Assembly: GCF_902859705.1 (NCBI RefSeq) | Contig: NZ_CADIJO010000026.1 | Coordinates: 1 to 64,000, forward strand | Length of the DNA: 64,000 nt | Source of the DNA: Achromobacter deleyi | GTDB taxonomy: Bacteria; Pseudomonadota; Gammaproteobacteria; Burkholderiales; Burkholderiaceae_B | Reading direction: 5' to 3' | In this document: positions 35,579-44,662 of the stretch, one piece after another | Layout: the number at the start of each line of letters is the position of its first letter | Numbering within the stretch: the first letter of the stretch is position 1 | Made by a program: the position numbers and the translations under genes | Notes under the pieces: generated by a model | What the model was told of the DNA's origin: nothing | Seen by the model: only the letters and a program-made list of their open reading frames with translations | The model's database searches: none

Positions 35579-36682
35579 ATGAAACTAAGGGCGGGAATGC
35601 GCTGGGCGCTAGGGACGATGCTGGTCATGGCAGCCACGTCGGCCGCGGTGGCGCAGAACAAGGTCGTCAACGTCTACAACTGGGCCGAGTACACGGCCCC
35701 GGACACGATTCCGGGTTTCGAGAAAGAAACCGGCATCAAGGTCCGCTACGACGTCTACGACAGCAACGACACCCTGCAGGCCAAATTGCTGGCCGGCAAA
35801 TCGGGTTACGACGTCGTTGTCCCGTCCACGCACTATGCCTCGCGCCAGATCGAGGCCGGCCTGTTCCAGAAACTGGACAAGTCCAAGCTGCCTAACCTGA
35901 AGTACCTGGATCCCGACGTGATGGCGCTGGTCGCCACGGTCGACCCCGGCAATGAATACGCCGTGCCCTGGGGCTACGGCACCAACGGCCTGGGCTACAA
36001 CGTCACCAAGGTCAAGCAGATCATGGGCGACAACGTCGACCTGGCCAACTGGGACATGATCTTCAAGCCCGAGAATGCCGCCAAGCTGAAAGAGTGCGGC
36101 ATCTCGATGCTGGACGAAGCCGCGCAGGTGTTCCCGGCCGTGCTCAAGTACCTGGGCAAAGACCCCAACACCACCAACGCCGACGACTACAAGGCCGCGC
36201 TGGACGTGTTGAAACAGATCCGTCCGTACATCCGCCAGTTCAGTTCGTCCGGCTACATCGACGAACTCGCCGTGGGCGACTTGTGTATGGTCTATGGCTT
36301 CTCGGGCGACGTCATGATCGCGCGCAAGCGGGCCCAGGAAGCCAAGAAGTCCTACGAAGTGAACTACTTCATTCCCAAGGGCGGCGCCCCGGCCTGGTTC
36401 GACCTGATGGTCATCCCCAAGGACGCCCCGCATCCGGAAGAGGCCCTGGCGTTCATCAACTACATCGAAACGCCGCAGGTGCACGCCGCCATCACCAACA
36501 CCATGTTCTACCCGAACGCCAACAAAGAGGCGCGCAAGTACGTGGTCAAGGACGTGGCGGACAACCCCATGATCTACCCGTCGCCCGAGGTCTCCAAGAC
36601 CTTGTACGTCATCAAGGCCCAGCCCTTGAACATCCAGCGCCTGCAAACCCGCATGTGGGCCGAGCTGAAGTCTGGACGATAG
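35579..36682 (+). CDS. potF: Putrescine-type ABC transporter binding protein
   Basis: A 367-residue periplasmic polyamine receptor. It has a signal peptide ending AAVAQ near residue 24, then VVNVYNWAEYTAPDTIPGFEKETGI and YDVVVPSTHYASRQIEAGLFQKLDKSKLPN, both diagnostic of PotF/PotD/SpuD proteins. The start is ATG at 35579, preceded by GGGGGG at suitable spacing; the upstream open frame runs through the AT-rich promoter (35426-35578). It leads a potFGHI operon with the ATPase gene five bases after the stop. Confidence 0.93.
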   Translation: MKLRAGMRWALGTMLVMAATSAAVAQNKVVNVYNWAEYTAPDTIPGFEKETGIKVRYDVYDSNDTLQAKLLAGKSGYDVVVPSTHYASRQIEAGLFQKLDKSKLPNLKYLDPDVMALVATVDPGNEYAVPWGYGTNGLGYNVTKVKQIMGDNVDLANWDMIFKPENAAKLKECGISMLDEAAQVFPAVLKYLGKDPNTTNADDYKAALDVLKQIRPYIRQFSSSGYIDELAVGDLCMVYGFSGDVMIARKRAQEAKKSYEVNYFIPKGGAPAWFDLMVIPKDAPHPEEALAFINYIETPQVHAAITNTMFYPNANKEARKYVVKDVADNPMIYPSPEVSKTLYVIKAQPLNIQRLQTRMWAELKSGR

Positions 36683-36687
36683 CCATC

Positions 36688-37815
36688 ATGACCGATAGCC
36701 GTTACCCGGCGCCGCATTCGGCTGACCCGGACGAATTCGTCCGGGTGGCCGATGTAGTAAAGATCTTTGGCGATGTGGTCGCCGTTCGTTCCGTCAATCT
36801 TTCGGTCAAGCGCAACGAGATTTTCGCGTTGCTGGGCAGCTCCGGCAGCGGCAAGTCGACCTTGCTGCGGATGCTGGCCGGCTTCGAGGAAGCCACCTCC
36901 GGCCAGATCCTGCTCGACGGCGAAGACATCACCAGCGTGCCGCCTTACCGCCGGCCCGTGAACATGATGTTCCAGTCGTACGCGCTGTTCCCGCACATGA
37001 CGGTCGAGGCCAACGTGGCCTTCGGCCTGAAGCAGGAAGGCGTGGACCGCGCCGAAATCCACGACCGCGTGTTCGAGGCGCTGGACCTGGTCCAGATGGC
37101 GGGCTATTCGCGCCGCAAGCCCAACCAGCTGTCCGGCGGCCAGCAGCAGCGCGTGGCGCTGGCGCGCAGCCTGGTCAAGCGGCCCAAGCTGTTGCTGCTT
37201 GACGAGCCCATGTCGGCGCTGGACAAGCAGATCCGCCAGAAGACCCAGATCGAACTGGTCAAGATCCTGGAACAGGTCGGCGTGACCTGCATCATGGTCA
37301 CGCACGACCAGGAAGAAGCCATGACCATGGCCCACCGCCTGGCCGTCATGACCGAAGGCCAGATCGTCCAATGCGGCACGCCGCAAGACGTCTACGCCTT
37401 CCCGAACTCGCGCTTCGTGGCCAGCTTCATCGGCTCGACCAACATGTTCACCGGCACCATCGTGGTCGACGAACCCGACCACGTCGCCATCGAAAGCCCC
37501 GAACTGAGCCGGCCGCTGTACGTCAGCCACGGCGTCAGCGAACCGCTGGGCATGGACGTGCACGTTTCCATCCGCCCCGAGCGCATGGTGGTGTCGCGCG
37601 GTCAGCCCGACGGCGACTACAACTGGGCCCACGGCATGGTCAGCCACATGGCCTGGATGGGCAGCTACGCGCTCTACCAGATCCGCCTGGATTCCGGCGC
37701 CATGGTCGAGGCCAGCGTGCCCAGCCTGCTGCTGGCGCAAATGGACGCCCCGGGCATCGACGAAGAAATCTTCGTCAGCTGGGACGCCGACAGCGCGACG
37801 GTGCTGGCGTCATGA
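36688..37815 (+). CDS. potG: Putrescine-type ABC transporter ATPase
   Basis: A 375-residue cytoplasmic ATPase with Walker [10 protein letters not shown] (from residue 50), a Q-loop in [14 protein letters not shown], signature LSGGQQQRV (from residue 148), Walker [12 protein letters not shown], and a C-terminal TOBE regulatory domain. ATG at 36688 gives the normal PotG/PotA length. It overlaps the first permease gene by four bases. Confidence 0.94.
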   Translation: MTDSRYPAPHSADPDEFVRVADVVKIFGDVVAVRSVNLSVKRNEIFALLGSSGSGKSTLLRMLAGFEEATSGQILLDGEDITSVPPYRRPVNMMFQSYALFPHMTVEANVAFGLKQEGVDRAEIHDRVFEALDLVQMAGYSRRKPNQLSGGQQQRVALARSLVKRPKLLLLDEPMSALDKQIRQKTQIELVKILEQVGVTCIMVTHDQEEAMTMAHRLAVMTEGQIVQCGTPQDVYAFPNSRFVASFIGSTNMFTGTIVVDEPDHVAIESPELSRPLYVSHGVSEPLGMDVHVSIRPERMVVSRGQPDGDYNWAHGMVSHMAWMGSYALYQIRLDSGAMVEASVPSLLLAQMDAPGIDEEIFVSWDADSATVLAS

Positions 37816-38732
37816 TCCGTTTTTCGCCCCGCGACTGGCTGCCCTCGGGCCGGACGCTGGCGGTGGTGCCGCCGTTCGCCTGGCTGGTGCTGTTCCTGCT
37901 GGTGCCCTTCCTGCTGGTGTTCAAGATCAGCTTCGCCGAACTCAAGTTCGGCATTCCGCCGTACACGTCGCTGGCGGAATTCAAGGACGAAGCGGTGCAG
38001 TTCAGCCTGCACCTGCGCGGCTACATCCTGCTGTTCACCGACAGCCTGTATTTCGCCACCTACCTCAGCTCGGTCAAGATCGCCGCCATCACCACGCTGG
38101 CCTGCGTGCTGATCGGCTATCCCATCGCGTACTACATCGCGCGTTCGTCGCCCGGCGTGCGCAACCTGCTGCTGCTGGGCGTGATCCTGCCGTTCTGGAC
38201 CTCGCTGCTGCTGCGGGTGTATGCCTGGGTCGGCATTCTGCGCAACGACGGTCTCTTGAACAATTTCCTGCAATGGCTGGGCATCATTTCCAGCCCGCTC
38301 GAAATCTATCGAACCGACCTGGCGGTGTACATCGGCATGGTCTATGCGTATCTGCCGTTCTTCATCCTGCCTTTGTACGCCACGCTGGTGAAGATGGACT
38401 TGCGCCTGCTGGAAGCCGCCTACGACCTGGGCGCCAAGCCCTGGCAGGCGTTCTGGCAGATCACCGTGCCGCTGTCGCGCCAGGGCGTCATTGCCGGCGC
38501 CATGCTGGTGTTCATTCCGGCGGTCGGCGAATACGTCATTCCTGAAATGCTGGGGGGCGCCAATACGCTGATGATGGGCCGGGTCATGTGGAACGAGTTC
38601 TTCAACAACACCGACTGGCCGATGGCCTCGGCGGTGACCTGCGTGATGGTGCTGTTGCTGCTGGTGCCCCTGGCGCTGTTCCAGTACAACCAGGTCAAGC
38701 AGCAGGAACTGGCGACCGGAGGCCGCAAATGA
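37812..38732 (+). CDS. potH: Putrescine-type ABC transporter permease 1
   Basis: A 306-residue inner-membrane permease with six helices. The EAA motif is LLEAAYDLGAKPWQAFWQITVPLSRQGV near residue 200, followed by FIPAVGEYVIPEMLGG, typical of PotH/PotB. It is coupled to both neighbours by ATGA-type overlaps. Confidence 0.94.
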   Translation: MIRFSPRDWLPSGRTLAVVPPFAWLVLFLLVPFLLVFKISFAELKFGIPPYTSLAEFKDEAVQFSLHLRGYILLFTDSLYFATYLSSVKIAAITTLACVLIGYPIAYYIARSSPGVRNLLLLGVILPFWTSLLLRVYAWVGILRNDGLLNNFLQWLGIISSPLEIYRTDLAVYIGMVYAYLPFFILPLYATLVKMDLRLLEAAYDLGAKPWQAFWQITVPLSRQGVIAGAMLVFIPAVGEYVIPEMLGGANTLMMGRVMWNEFFNNTDWPMASAVTCVMVLLLLVPLALFQYNQVKQQELATGGRK

Positions 38733-39538
38733 ACGGTCCCAACAAGACTTTGCGCGCCGTCGTGCTGGGGCTGGGCTACTTCTTCCTGTACGTGCCCATC
38801 ATCAGCCTGATGGTGTTCTCGTTCAACGAGTCGCCCGCCGTCACGTCCTGGACCGGTTTCTCGTTCCGCTGGTATCACTCGCTGTTCAACGACGATGCGC
38901 TGCTGCGCGCGGCCTGGCTGTCGTTCCGCATCGCCGCCATGACCGCCACGGCTGCCGTCATCATCGGCACCTGGGCGGGCTACGTGCTGGGGCGCATGGG
39001 CAGGTTCCGCGGCTTCGCGCTGTACGTGGGCATGCTCAGCGCGCCGCTGGTCATCCCCGAAGTGGTGCTGGGCATCTCGCTGCTCTTGATGTTCGTGGAA
39101 CTGCGCGGCCATCTGGGCTGGCCCGCCGAAAACGGCATCTTCACGATCTGGGTGGGCCACGTGACCCTGTGCATGGCCTTCGTGGCGGTGGTCATCCAGA
39201 CCCGCATCCGCGACCTGGACCGCTCGCTGGAAGAAGCCGCGCTGGACCTGGGCGCCACGCCCATCACCGTGTTCTTCAAGATCACGCTGCCGCTGATCGC
39301 ACCGGCGCTGGCCTCGGCCTGGCTGCTGTCGTTCACCCTGTCGCTGGACGACGTCGTGCTGGCGTCGTTCCTGTCCGGCCCCAGTTCCAGCACGCTGCCG
39401 ATGGAAGTGTTCTCGCGCGTGCGGCTGGGCCTGAAACCCGAGATCAATGCGTTGGCCACCCTGTTCATCCTGGCGGTGGGCACCTGCGTGATCCTGGCCA
39501 ACCGCATGCAATGGCGCAAGGAGTCCGAACCCAAATGA
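38729..39538 (+). CDS. potI: Putrescine-type ABC transporter permease 2
   Basis: A 269-residue permease partner of PotH, with the conserved PIISLMVFSFNESPAVTSWTGFSFRWYHSLFND start and the EAA loop SLEEAALDLGATPITVFFKITLPLIAPAL. It ends overlapping the start of the YffB-like gene by four bases, so translation of that gene is linked to the transporter operon. Confidence 0.94.
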   Translation: MNGPNKTLRAVVLGLGYFFLYVPIISLMVFSFNESPAVTSWTGFSFRWYHSLFNDDALLRAAWLSFRIAAMTATAAVIIGTWAGYVLGRMGRFRGFALYVGMLSAPLVIPEVVLGISLLLMFVELRGHLGWPAENGIFTIWVGHVTLCMAFVAVVIQTRIRDLDRSLEEAALDLGATPITVFFKITLPLIAPALASAWLLSFTLSLDDVVLASFLSGPSSSTLPMEVFSRVRLGLKPEINALATLFILAVGTCVILANRMQWRKESEPK

Positions 39539-39891
39539 AGCAAACCACCCTGTATGGCCTGACCAAGTGCAGCACCTGCGTCAAGGCGCGCGATTGGCTG
39601 ACCGAGCACGGCGTCGACCACCAGTTCATCGACTACCGCGACCATCCTGTGCCTGCCGCGACCCTGAAGGCCTGGTCCGGCAAGGTCGGCGGCTGGGAAA
39701 AACTGGTCAACCGGGCCTCGATGACCTGGCGCAACCTGCCCGATGACCGCAAGACCCCCGCCACCGATGCGCAATGGACCCAGCTGATCGCCGAGTTCCC
39801 CGCACTGGTGCGCCGGCCAGTCACCGTCACGCCCGATGGCGAGGTCGGCGTCGGCTTCAGCGAAAAGCGCTACGGCGAACGTTTCGCCTGA
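39535..39891 (+). CDS. ArsC/Spx-family reductase-like protein (YffB type)
   Basis: A 118-residue thioredoxin-fold protein with N-terminal CSTC in LYGLTKCSTCVKARDWL and the family blocks WEKLVNRASMTWRNLPDD and FPALVRRPV. It resembles E. coli YffB, for which glutathione-linked thiol reduction has been suggested; true arsenate reduction is not supported by any ars neighbour. Start ATG 39535 overlaps the potI stop. Confidence 0.9.
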   Translation: MKQTTLYGLTKCSTCVKARDWLTEHGVDHQFIDYRDHPVPAATLKAWSGKVGGWEKLVNRASMTWRNLPDDRKTPATDAQWTQLIAEFPALVRRPVTVTPDGEVGVGFSEKRYGERFA

Positions 39892-39895
39892 CGCC

Positions 39896-40621
39896 GTGGC
39901 CCCCTCGGCCAACCAGGCATCGCGCCGCGCGGGCAACGCGCTGCCCGATGCCTTTTTCAATCGCGACGCCCGCACGCTTGCGCGCGACCTGCTGGGCAAG
40001 GTGGTGCGCCACCGGGTCGACGGCCTGTGGCTGTCGGCCCGCATCATCGAAACCGAAGCCTACTATCTGGAAGAAAAGGGCAGCCACGCGTCGCTGGGCT
40101 ACACGCACAAGCGCCGCGCCCTGTTCATGGACGGGGGCGTGGTCTACATGTATTACGCGCGCGGCGGCGATTCGCTCAATTTCAGCGCCGCCGGGCCCGG
40201 CAACGCCGTGCTGATCAAGTCCGCCTACCCTTGGTCCGACGCGCTGTCCGGCCCCGAGGCGTTGGCCCGCATGCAGCAACTGAACCCCGACGCCCAGGGG
40301 CAACCGCGGCCGCCGGCCAGGCTGTGTTCGGGCCAGACGCTGCTGTGCCGGGCGTTGGGCCTGAAGGTGCCGGACTGGGACGCGCGCCGTTTCGATCCGC
40401 AAGCGCTGTATGTCGAAGACGTGGGCCAGGCGCCCGCGGCGCTCATCAGCACCACCCGGCTGGGCATACCGCCGGGGCGCGACGAACACCTGGAATACCG
40501 CTACGTCGATCCGGCCTACGCGGCCTTCTGCACCCGCAACCCGCTACGGCGGGGGCAGGTGGCGGGGCGTGATTACCAATGGGTGGATCGCGACGGGACG
40601 CTGCTGCCGCACGCGCCCTGA
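39896..40621 (+). CDS. 3-methyladenine DNA glycosylase (AAG/MPG family)
   Basis: A 241-residue base-excision repair enzyme that removes alkylated purines. The family core is clear, including LARDLLGKVV, the catalytic Glu in RIIETEAYY, GYTHKRRALFMDGGVVYMYY and PRPPARLCSGQTLLCRALGL. I start at GTG 39896, four bases after the preceding stop; an ATG 20 codons upstream (39836) would overlap that gene. Another alkylation-response gene, aidB, is 4 kb away. Confidence 0.88.
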   Translation: MAPSANQASRRAGNALPDAFFNRDARTLARDLLGKVVRHRVDGLWLSARIIETEAYYLEEKGSHASLGYTHKRRALFMDGGVVYMYYARGGDSLNFSAAGPGNAVLIKSAYPWSDALSGPEALARMQQLNPDAQGQPRPPARLCSGQTLLCRALGLKVPDWDARRFDPQALYVEDVGQAPAALISTTRLGIPPGRDEHLEYRYVDPAYAAFCTRNPLRRGQVAGRDYQWVDRDGTLLPHAP

Positions 40622-40663
40622 ACCGGGCGCTTCGCGGCGCGGGGGGCGTTTCGATACGGGTCG

Positions 40664-41401
40664 TCAGACCTGCGCTTGCGAGCCGTCCTGGGCGGCCGCC
40701 CGGAGGGCGGCTTCGCGGGCCCGCCGCGCCATGGCGGCGCGCATGTCGGCATATTTGCGCTGGATGCGCTTGCGGTTCAGCCGTTTGCTCCAGGCATACA
40801 CCGGCACCAGCGGCAGCACGCCGAAGCCGTCGATCAGGAACAGCCCGGCCTTGCCGTCCGCATTCTGGCCACAGGCGATATTGCTGGCCGACAGGTCATG
40901 CAGCACGACGTGTGCATCGGCCAGATCTTCGACGAACTCATCCAGTTGCGCGGACAGGTCCGCGTCCATCTTGCCCTGGCGCGCCAGGTCGGCCACTGTG
41001 GGGGCGATATTGCCCTGGCCATCGGTGATCTTTTCGACCAGCAGGCCCAGGCCCAGCGTGGTCTGGGCCACGCCGACGATGCGCGCCATCGGCACCTGCC
41101 ACACGCCGGACGGACGCGTGGTGGTGGTGACGTATTCGGTGAATTCGTTCAGGTAGACGCGGTAGGCGCTTTCGCGCTGGTACTGCTTGTACCAGCGCTT
41201 GAAGGGGCGCGCTTCCAGGTAGACGGCGCGCGCCTGCATGTCCATCACCTTGACCAGCAGCGAAGGCGCATGGGGGTGCTGGAAGATATGGCGGTCACCG
41301 CCGATGGCGACGGGTGTCTCGTCATTGAGATTCAAGGGTCCGAAGACGGAGCCGAAGTCGACGGTGGCCGGACAGGATGTGGGGAGATCAGCGGTATTCA
41401 A
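40664..41401 (-). CDS. YrbL-like kinase-fold protein
   Basis: A 245-residue protein of the PhoP-regulatory-network YrbL family, a kinase-like fold. It has an ATP-loop-like region (SLLVKVMD, Lys present), a catalytic-loop-like HDLSASNIACG and an LIDGFG segment in place of the usual DFG. The motif is kinase-like enough that activity is possible, but the substrate is unknown. The C-terminal end is basic and Ala-rich. It is a single gene, divergent from rmuC across 154 AT-rich bases. Confidence 0.8.
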   Translation of the reverse strand: MNTADLPTSCPATVDFGSVFGPLNLNDETPVAIGGDRHIFQHPHAPSLLVKVMDMQARAVYLEARPFKRWYKQYQRESAYRVYLNEFTEYVTTTTRPSGVWQVPMARIVGVAQTTLGLGLLVEKITDGQGNIAPTVADLARQGKMDADLSAQLDEFVEDLADAHVVLHDLSASNIACGQNADGKAGLFLIDGFGVLPLVPVYAWSKRLNRKRIQRKYADMRAAMARRAREAALRAAAQDGSQAQV

Positions 41402-41517
41402 CTCTTTTTAAGGTTTTTATCTGTGTTGTTAACAGTTTAATGCCGTTGCTTGCCATTGGTCTTGCGTTGGATCGGCCAAGTCGTTTCGGATGGCTACAGG
41501 GGGCAGGGATGCGGCCC

Positions 41518-41523
41518 TATAAT
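41518..41523 (+). promoter_or_regulatory. rmuC: -10 hexamer upstream of rmuC
   Basis: A perfect TATAAT at 41518-41523, 32 bases before the chosen rmuC start. No good -35 is seen 17 bases upstream, so the promoter is tentative. Confidence 0.4.
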
Positions 41524-41555
41524 TTCAGGCAGCCGCCGTGGGTGCGGCGTGGGGA

Positions 41556-42956
41556 ATGACCTTGTCCAATGATGTTTTGCTGTGGATTGCCGCCGGTGGC
41601 GCGGTGCTGGCCTGCCTGGCCGCCCTGATGGCGTGGCTGTCGCGTCCCAGCCACGATGGCCGCCTGGATGCGCTGCTGGACGGGTTGGAGCGCACAGAAC
41701 GGGCCTTGCGCGCCGATATCGCCGAGGGCCAGCGCGGCTTGCGCACCGAATTCGCGGAATCCACCCGTGCGCTGCGCCAGGAATTGGCCCAGTCCCACGG
41801 CGACCTGCGCGCCGCGCTGAACCGCGACGCCCAGGCGGCCCGCGCCGAATCCGCCGACTCGCTGGGCCGTTTCGCCACGGGTTTCGGCGAGCAATTGCAG
41901 GGACTGATCCAGATCAACGAGCGCCGCCTGATGGAAGTGCGCACGACGGTGGACCAGCGCCTGCAGGCGTTGCAGGCAGACAACAGCACCAAGCTCGATG
42001 AAATGCGCCGCACGGTGGACGAAAAGCTCCATGCCACGCTGGAGCAACGCCTGGGCGAATCGTTCAAGCAGGTCTCGGACCGCCTGGAAGCCGTGCACAA
42101 GGGCCTGGGCGAAATGCAGGCGCTGGCTGCCGGCGTGGGCGACCTGAAACGGGTGCTGACCAACGTCAAGTCGCGTGGCACCTGGGGCGAAGTGCAACTG
42201 GCACGGCTGATCGAAGACAACATGACGCCCGAGCAGTACGCCAGCAACATCAAGCCGGTGCCGGGCAGCGACGCGGTGGTGGAATTCGCCATCCGCCTGC
42301 CGGGCCGCGGCGACGGCGGCGCGCCGGTCTGGCTGCCCATCGACGCCAAGTTTCCCAAGGAAGAGTACGAACGCCTGATGGATGCGCAGGACGCCGCCGA
42401 CGTCGAGGGCGTCAAGGCGGCGGGCGCCGCGCTGGGCAAGGCTGTCGAGGTGCAGGCGCGCCTGATCGCGTCCAAGTACGTGGCGCCGCCGCACACCACC
42501 GATTTCGCCATCATGTTCCTGCCCACCGAAAGCCTGTATGCCGAAGTGCTGCGGCGTCCCGGGCTGCTGGACCGCCTGCACGATCTGCGCATCAACGTGG
42601 CCGGGCCCAGCAACCTGGCGGCGCTTTTGAACAGCCTGCAGATGGGCTTTCGCACGCTGGCCATCGAGCAGCGTTCGTCCGAGGTCTGGCAGGTGCTGCG
42701 CGCGGTCAAGACGGAATTCGGCAAGTTCGGCGACGCGCTGGCCGGCGTCAAGAAGACGCTGGACACCGCCAGCAGCAAGATCGGCCAGACCGAGGTGCGC
42801 ACCCGCGCCATGCTGCGCAACCTGAAAAGCGTCGAGGCGCTGCCGGAAGCGGATGCGCAGCGCCTGCTGGGCGGCGAGGGGCTGGATGCGGCGGATGCCG
42901 AACCCGGCAGCGATGCCGAGGGCGAAGTCGGCGCCACGTCGCCGCCTGCGAACTGA
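41556..42956 (+). CDS. rmuC: DNA recombination protein RmuC
   Basis: A 466-residue protein of the RmuC family, which limits recombination between inverted repeats in E. coli. It has an N-terminal membrane anchor (about residues 6-27), a long coiled coil to about residue 190, then the nuclease-like domain with GTWGEVQLARLIEDNMTPEQY, VWLPIDAKFPKEEYERL and TDFAIMFLPTESLYAE. The start could be GTG 41538, ATG 41556 or TTG 41562; I use the ATG. Confidence 0.92.
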   Translation: MTLSNDVLLWIAAGGAVLACLAALMAWLSRPSHDGRLDALLDGLERTERALRADIAEGQRGLRTEFAESTRALRQELAQSHGDLRAALNRDAQAARAESADSLGRFATGFGEQLQGLIQINERRLMEVRTTVDQRLQALQADNSTKLDEMRRTVDEKLHATLEQRLGESFKQVSDRLEAVHKGLGEMQALAAGVGDLKRVLTNVKSRGTWGEVQLARLIEDNMTPEQYASNIKPVPGSDAVVEFAIRLPGRGDGGAPVWLPIDAKFPKEEYERLMDAQDAADVEGVKAAGAALGKAVEVQARLIASKYVAPPHTTDFAIMFLPTESLYAEVLRRPGLLDRLHDLRINVAGPSNLAALLNSLQMGFRTLAIEQRSSEVWQVLRAVKTEFGKFGDALAGVKKTLDTASSKIGQTEVRTRAMLRNLKSVEALPEADAQRLLGGEGLDAADAEPGSDAEGEVGATSPPAN

Positions 42957-43059
42957 TCCCGGCGCCTGATCCGACCCCGTCCACGCTTGTGACCGGGGCG
43001 GTCTGTCGATATCCTCATCATTGCGGCAATTCGCCGTCGATATCTGGAGCATCGTAAGC

Positions 43060-44589
43060 ATGGGCACCGCTGACCGACTTGATTCCTCTTCCTTCGACGC
43101 GATGGCGCTGGGCGCCGATATCGCCCAGGGAGCCACGACCGCGCTTGCCGCGATGCAGCAAGCCGTGGAAAGGGTGGCGGCGCGCAACCCCGTGATCAAT
43201 GCGGCCTGCGGCGTGCAGGCCGAACTGGGGCTGGACCTGGCCCGAGCGCTGGACCAGGAACTGGCCGCCCTGACGTCTGCCCAACGGCTGGCATTGCTGC
43301 GTGAACGCCCCTTCCTGGGCGTACCCACCTTGCTCAAGGATCTGGGCACCGCTGCCCTGGGCCTGCCCAGCATGATGGGGTCGGTGCTGTATGGCCAGGT
43401 CGAATGGTCGGTCGATGCCGACATCGTCAAGCGCTACCGCCGCGCCGGCCTCATTCCGTTCGGCCGCACCACCAGCGCGGAACTCGGCCTGAGCCCCACC
43501 ACCGAATCGCCCGTCTACGGCGCGCCTACGCAGAACCCCTGGAAGACCGGACATAGCGCCGGCGGTTCCAGCGGCGGCGCGGGGGCGGCGCTGGCCAGCG
43601 GCATGGTGCGCATCGCGCACGGTAGCGATGGCGGCGGCTCCATCCGCATTCCGGCCTCGTGTTGCGGCGTGCTGGGCCTGAAGCCCTCGCGCGGCATGAT
43701 GCCGCTGGGCCCGCTCAAGGGCGAAGGCTGGGGCGGCCTGGCCACCGAGCACATGATGACGCTGTCGGTGCGCGATTGCGCCGCCTCGCTCGACATCAGT
43801 GCCGGCGCCGACGTGGGCGCGCCGTATGCGTCGCCCGCCAAGCCGCAGGACAGCTATCTGGACATCGTCTCGCGCGTGGGCGCCGACCCGGCCAGCGCGC
43901 CGCGCCGCCGCATCGCCTATATCAGTACCACCTATGAAGGCGCGGCGATCGACCCGGAAGTCGCGGCCGCCGTCGAAGAGGCCGCGCGGTTCTTCGCCGG
44001 CCTGGGCCACGAACTCGTCACGGCTGCGCCGCCCGTGGGGTCCGAGGAAGTGCTGTCGCCCATGCTGCCGCTGATCGCCAGCGCCGCGGCCAATGCCATC
44101 GACAGCTTCGTCGGCGCCCGCAACCGCCGCCTGGCCGCCGACGAATTGCAGCCCACCACGCTGGGCGCACGCGAGTATGCGCGCGCCATCTCCGGCGCGC
44201 AGTACGTGGCTTGCGTGGATGCCTGCCACGAGATCACGCGGCGCATCGGCCGCTTCCTGCATCGCGACGGCGCGCAGGGCCACGACCTGTTCCTGTCGCC
44301 GGTGCTGGCGCAATTGCCCGCGCCCATCGGCCGCTACGCCATGGACAATGCCGACTACCTGGCCTACCGTCTGGGCAAGAAGGGCGTGATCGGCTATTCC
44401 CCCTTCGCGCCGCTGGCCAACCTGACGGGAATGCCGGCGATTTCCATTCCATTCGGCCTGTCGGCCGACGGCCTGCCCATCGGCATCCAGGTCATGGGGC
44501 CGTTGGGCAGCGAGGCCTGGCTGCTGGAACTGGCCGCCCAGGTCGAAGCCCTGCGGCCGTGGCAGCGGGTGGCGCCCATCGCCAGATAG
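43060..44589 (+). CDS. Amidase signature family protein
   Basis: A 509-residue amide hydrolase with the Ser-cisSer-Lys catalytic set: K93 in GVPTLLKDLG, the Gly/Ser stretch AGGSSGGAGAALASG (residues 166-180), and the nucleophile S194 in DGGGSIRIPASC. It is not part of a gatCAB cluster, so a role in degrading small amides is more likely than tRNA amidation. ATG 43060 has GGAG upstream; the longer TTG start is less likely. Confidence 0.9.
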   Translation: MGTADRLDSSSFDAMALGADIAQGATTALAAMQQAVERVAARNPVINAACGVQAELGLDLARALDQELAALTSAQRLALLRERPFLGVPTLLKDLGTAALGLPSMMGSVLYGQVEWSVDADIVKRYRRAGLIPFGRTTSAELGLSPTTESPVYGAPTQNPWKTGHSAGGSSGGAGAALASGMVRIAHGSDGGGSIRIPASCCGVLGLKPSRGMMPLGPLKGEGWGGLATEHMMTLSVRDCAASLDISAGADVGAPYASPAKPQDSYLDIVSRVGADPASAPRRRIAYISTTYEGAAIDPEVAAAVEEAARFFAGLGHELVTAAPPVGSEEVLSPMLPLIASAAANAIDSFVGARNRRLAADELQPTTLGAREYARAISGAQYVACVDACHEITRRIGRFLHRDGAQGHDLFLSPVLAQLPAPIGRYAMDNADYLAYRLGKKGVIGYSPFAPLANLTGMPAISIPFGLSADGLPIGIQVMGPLGSEAWLLELAAQVEALRPWQRVAPIAR

Positions 44590-44662
44590 GCTGGGGGCGC
44601 CGGGCAGGGCAACGCCGCGCGCCCATCGCGCGCGGCGCATCAACGCATCGCCGGGAGCCAGC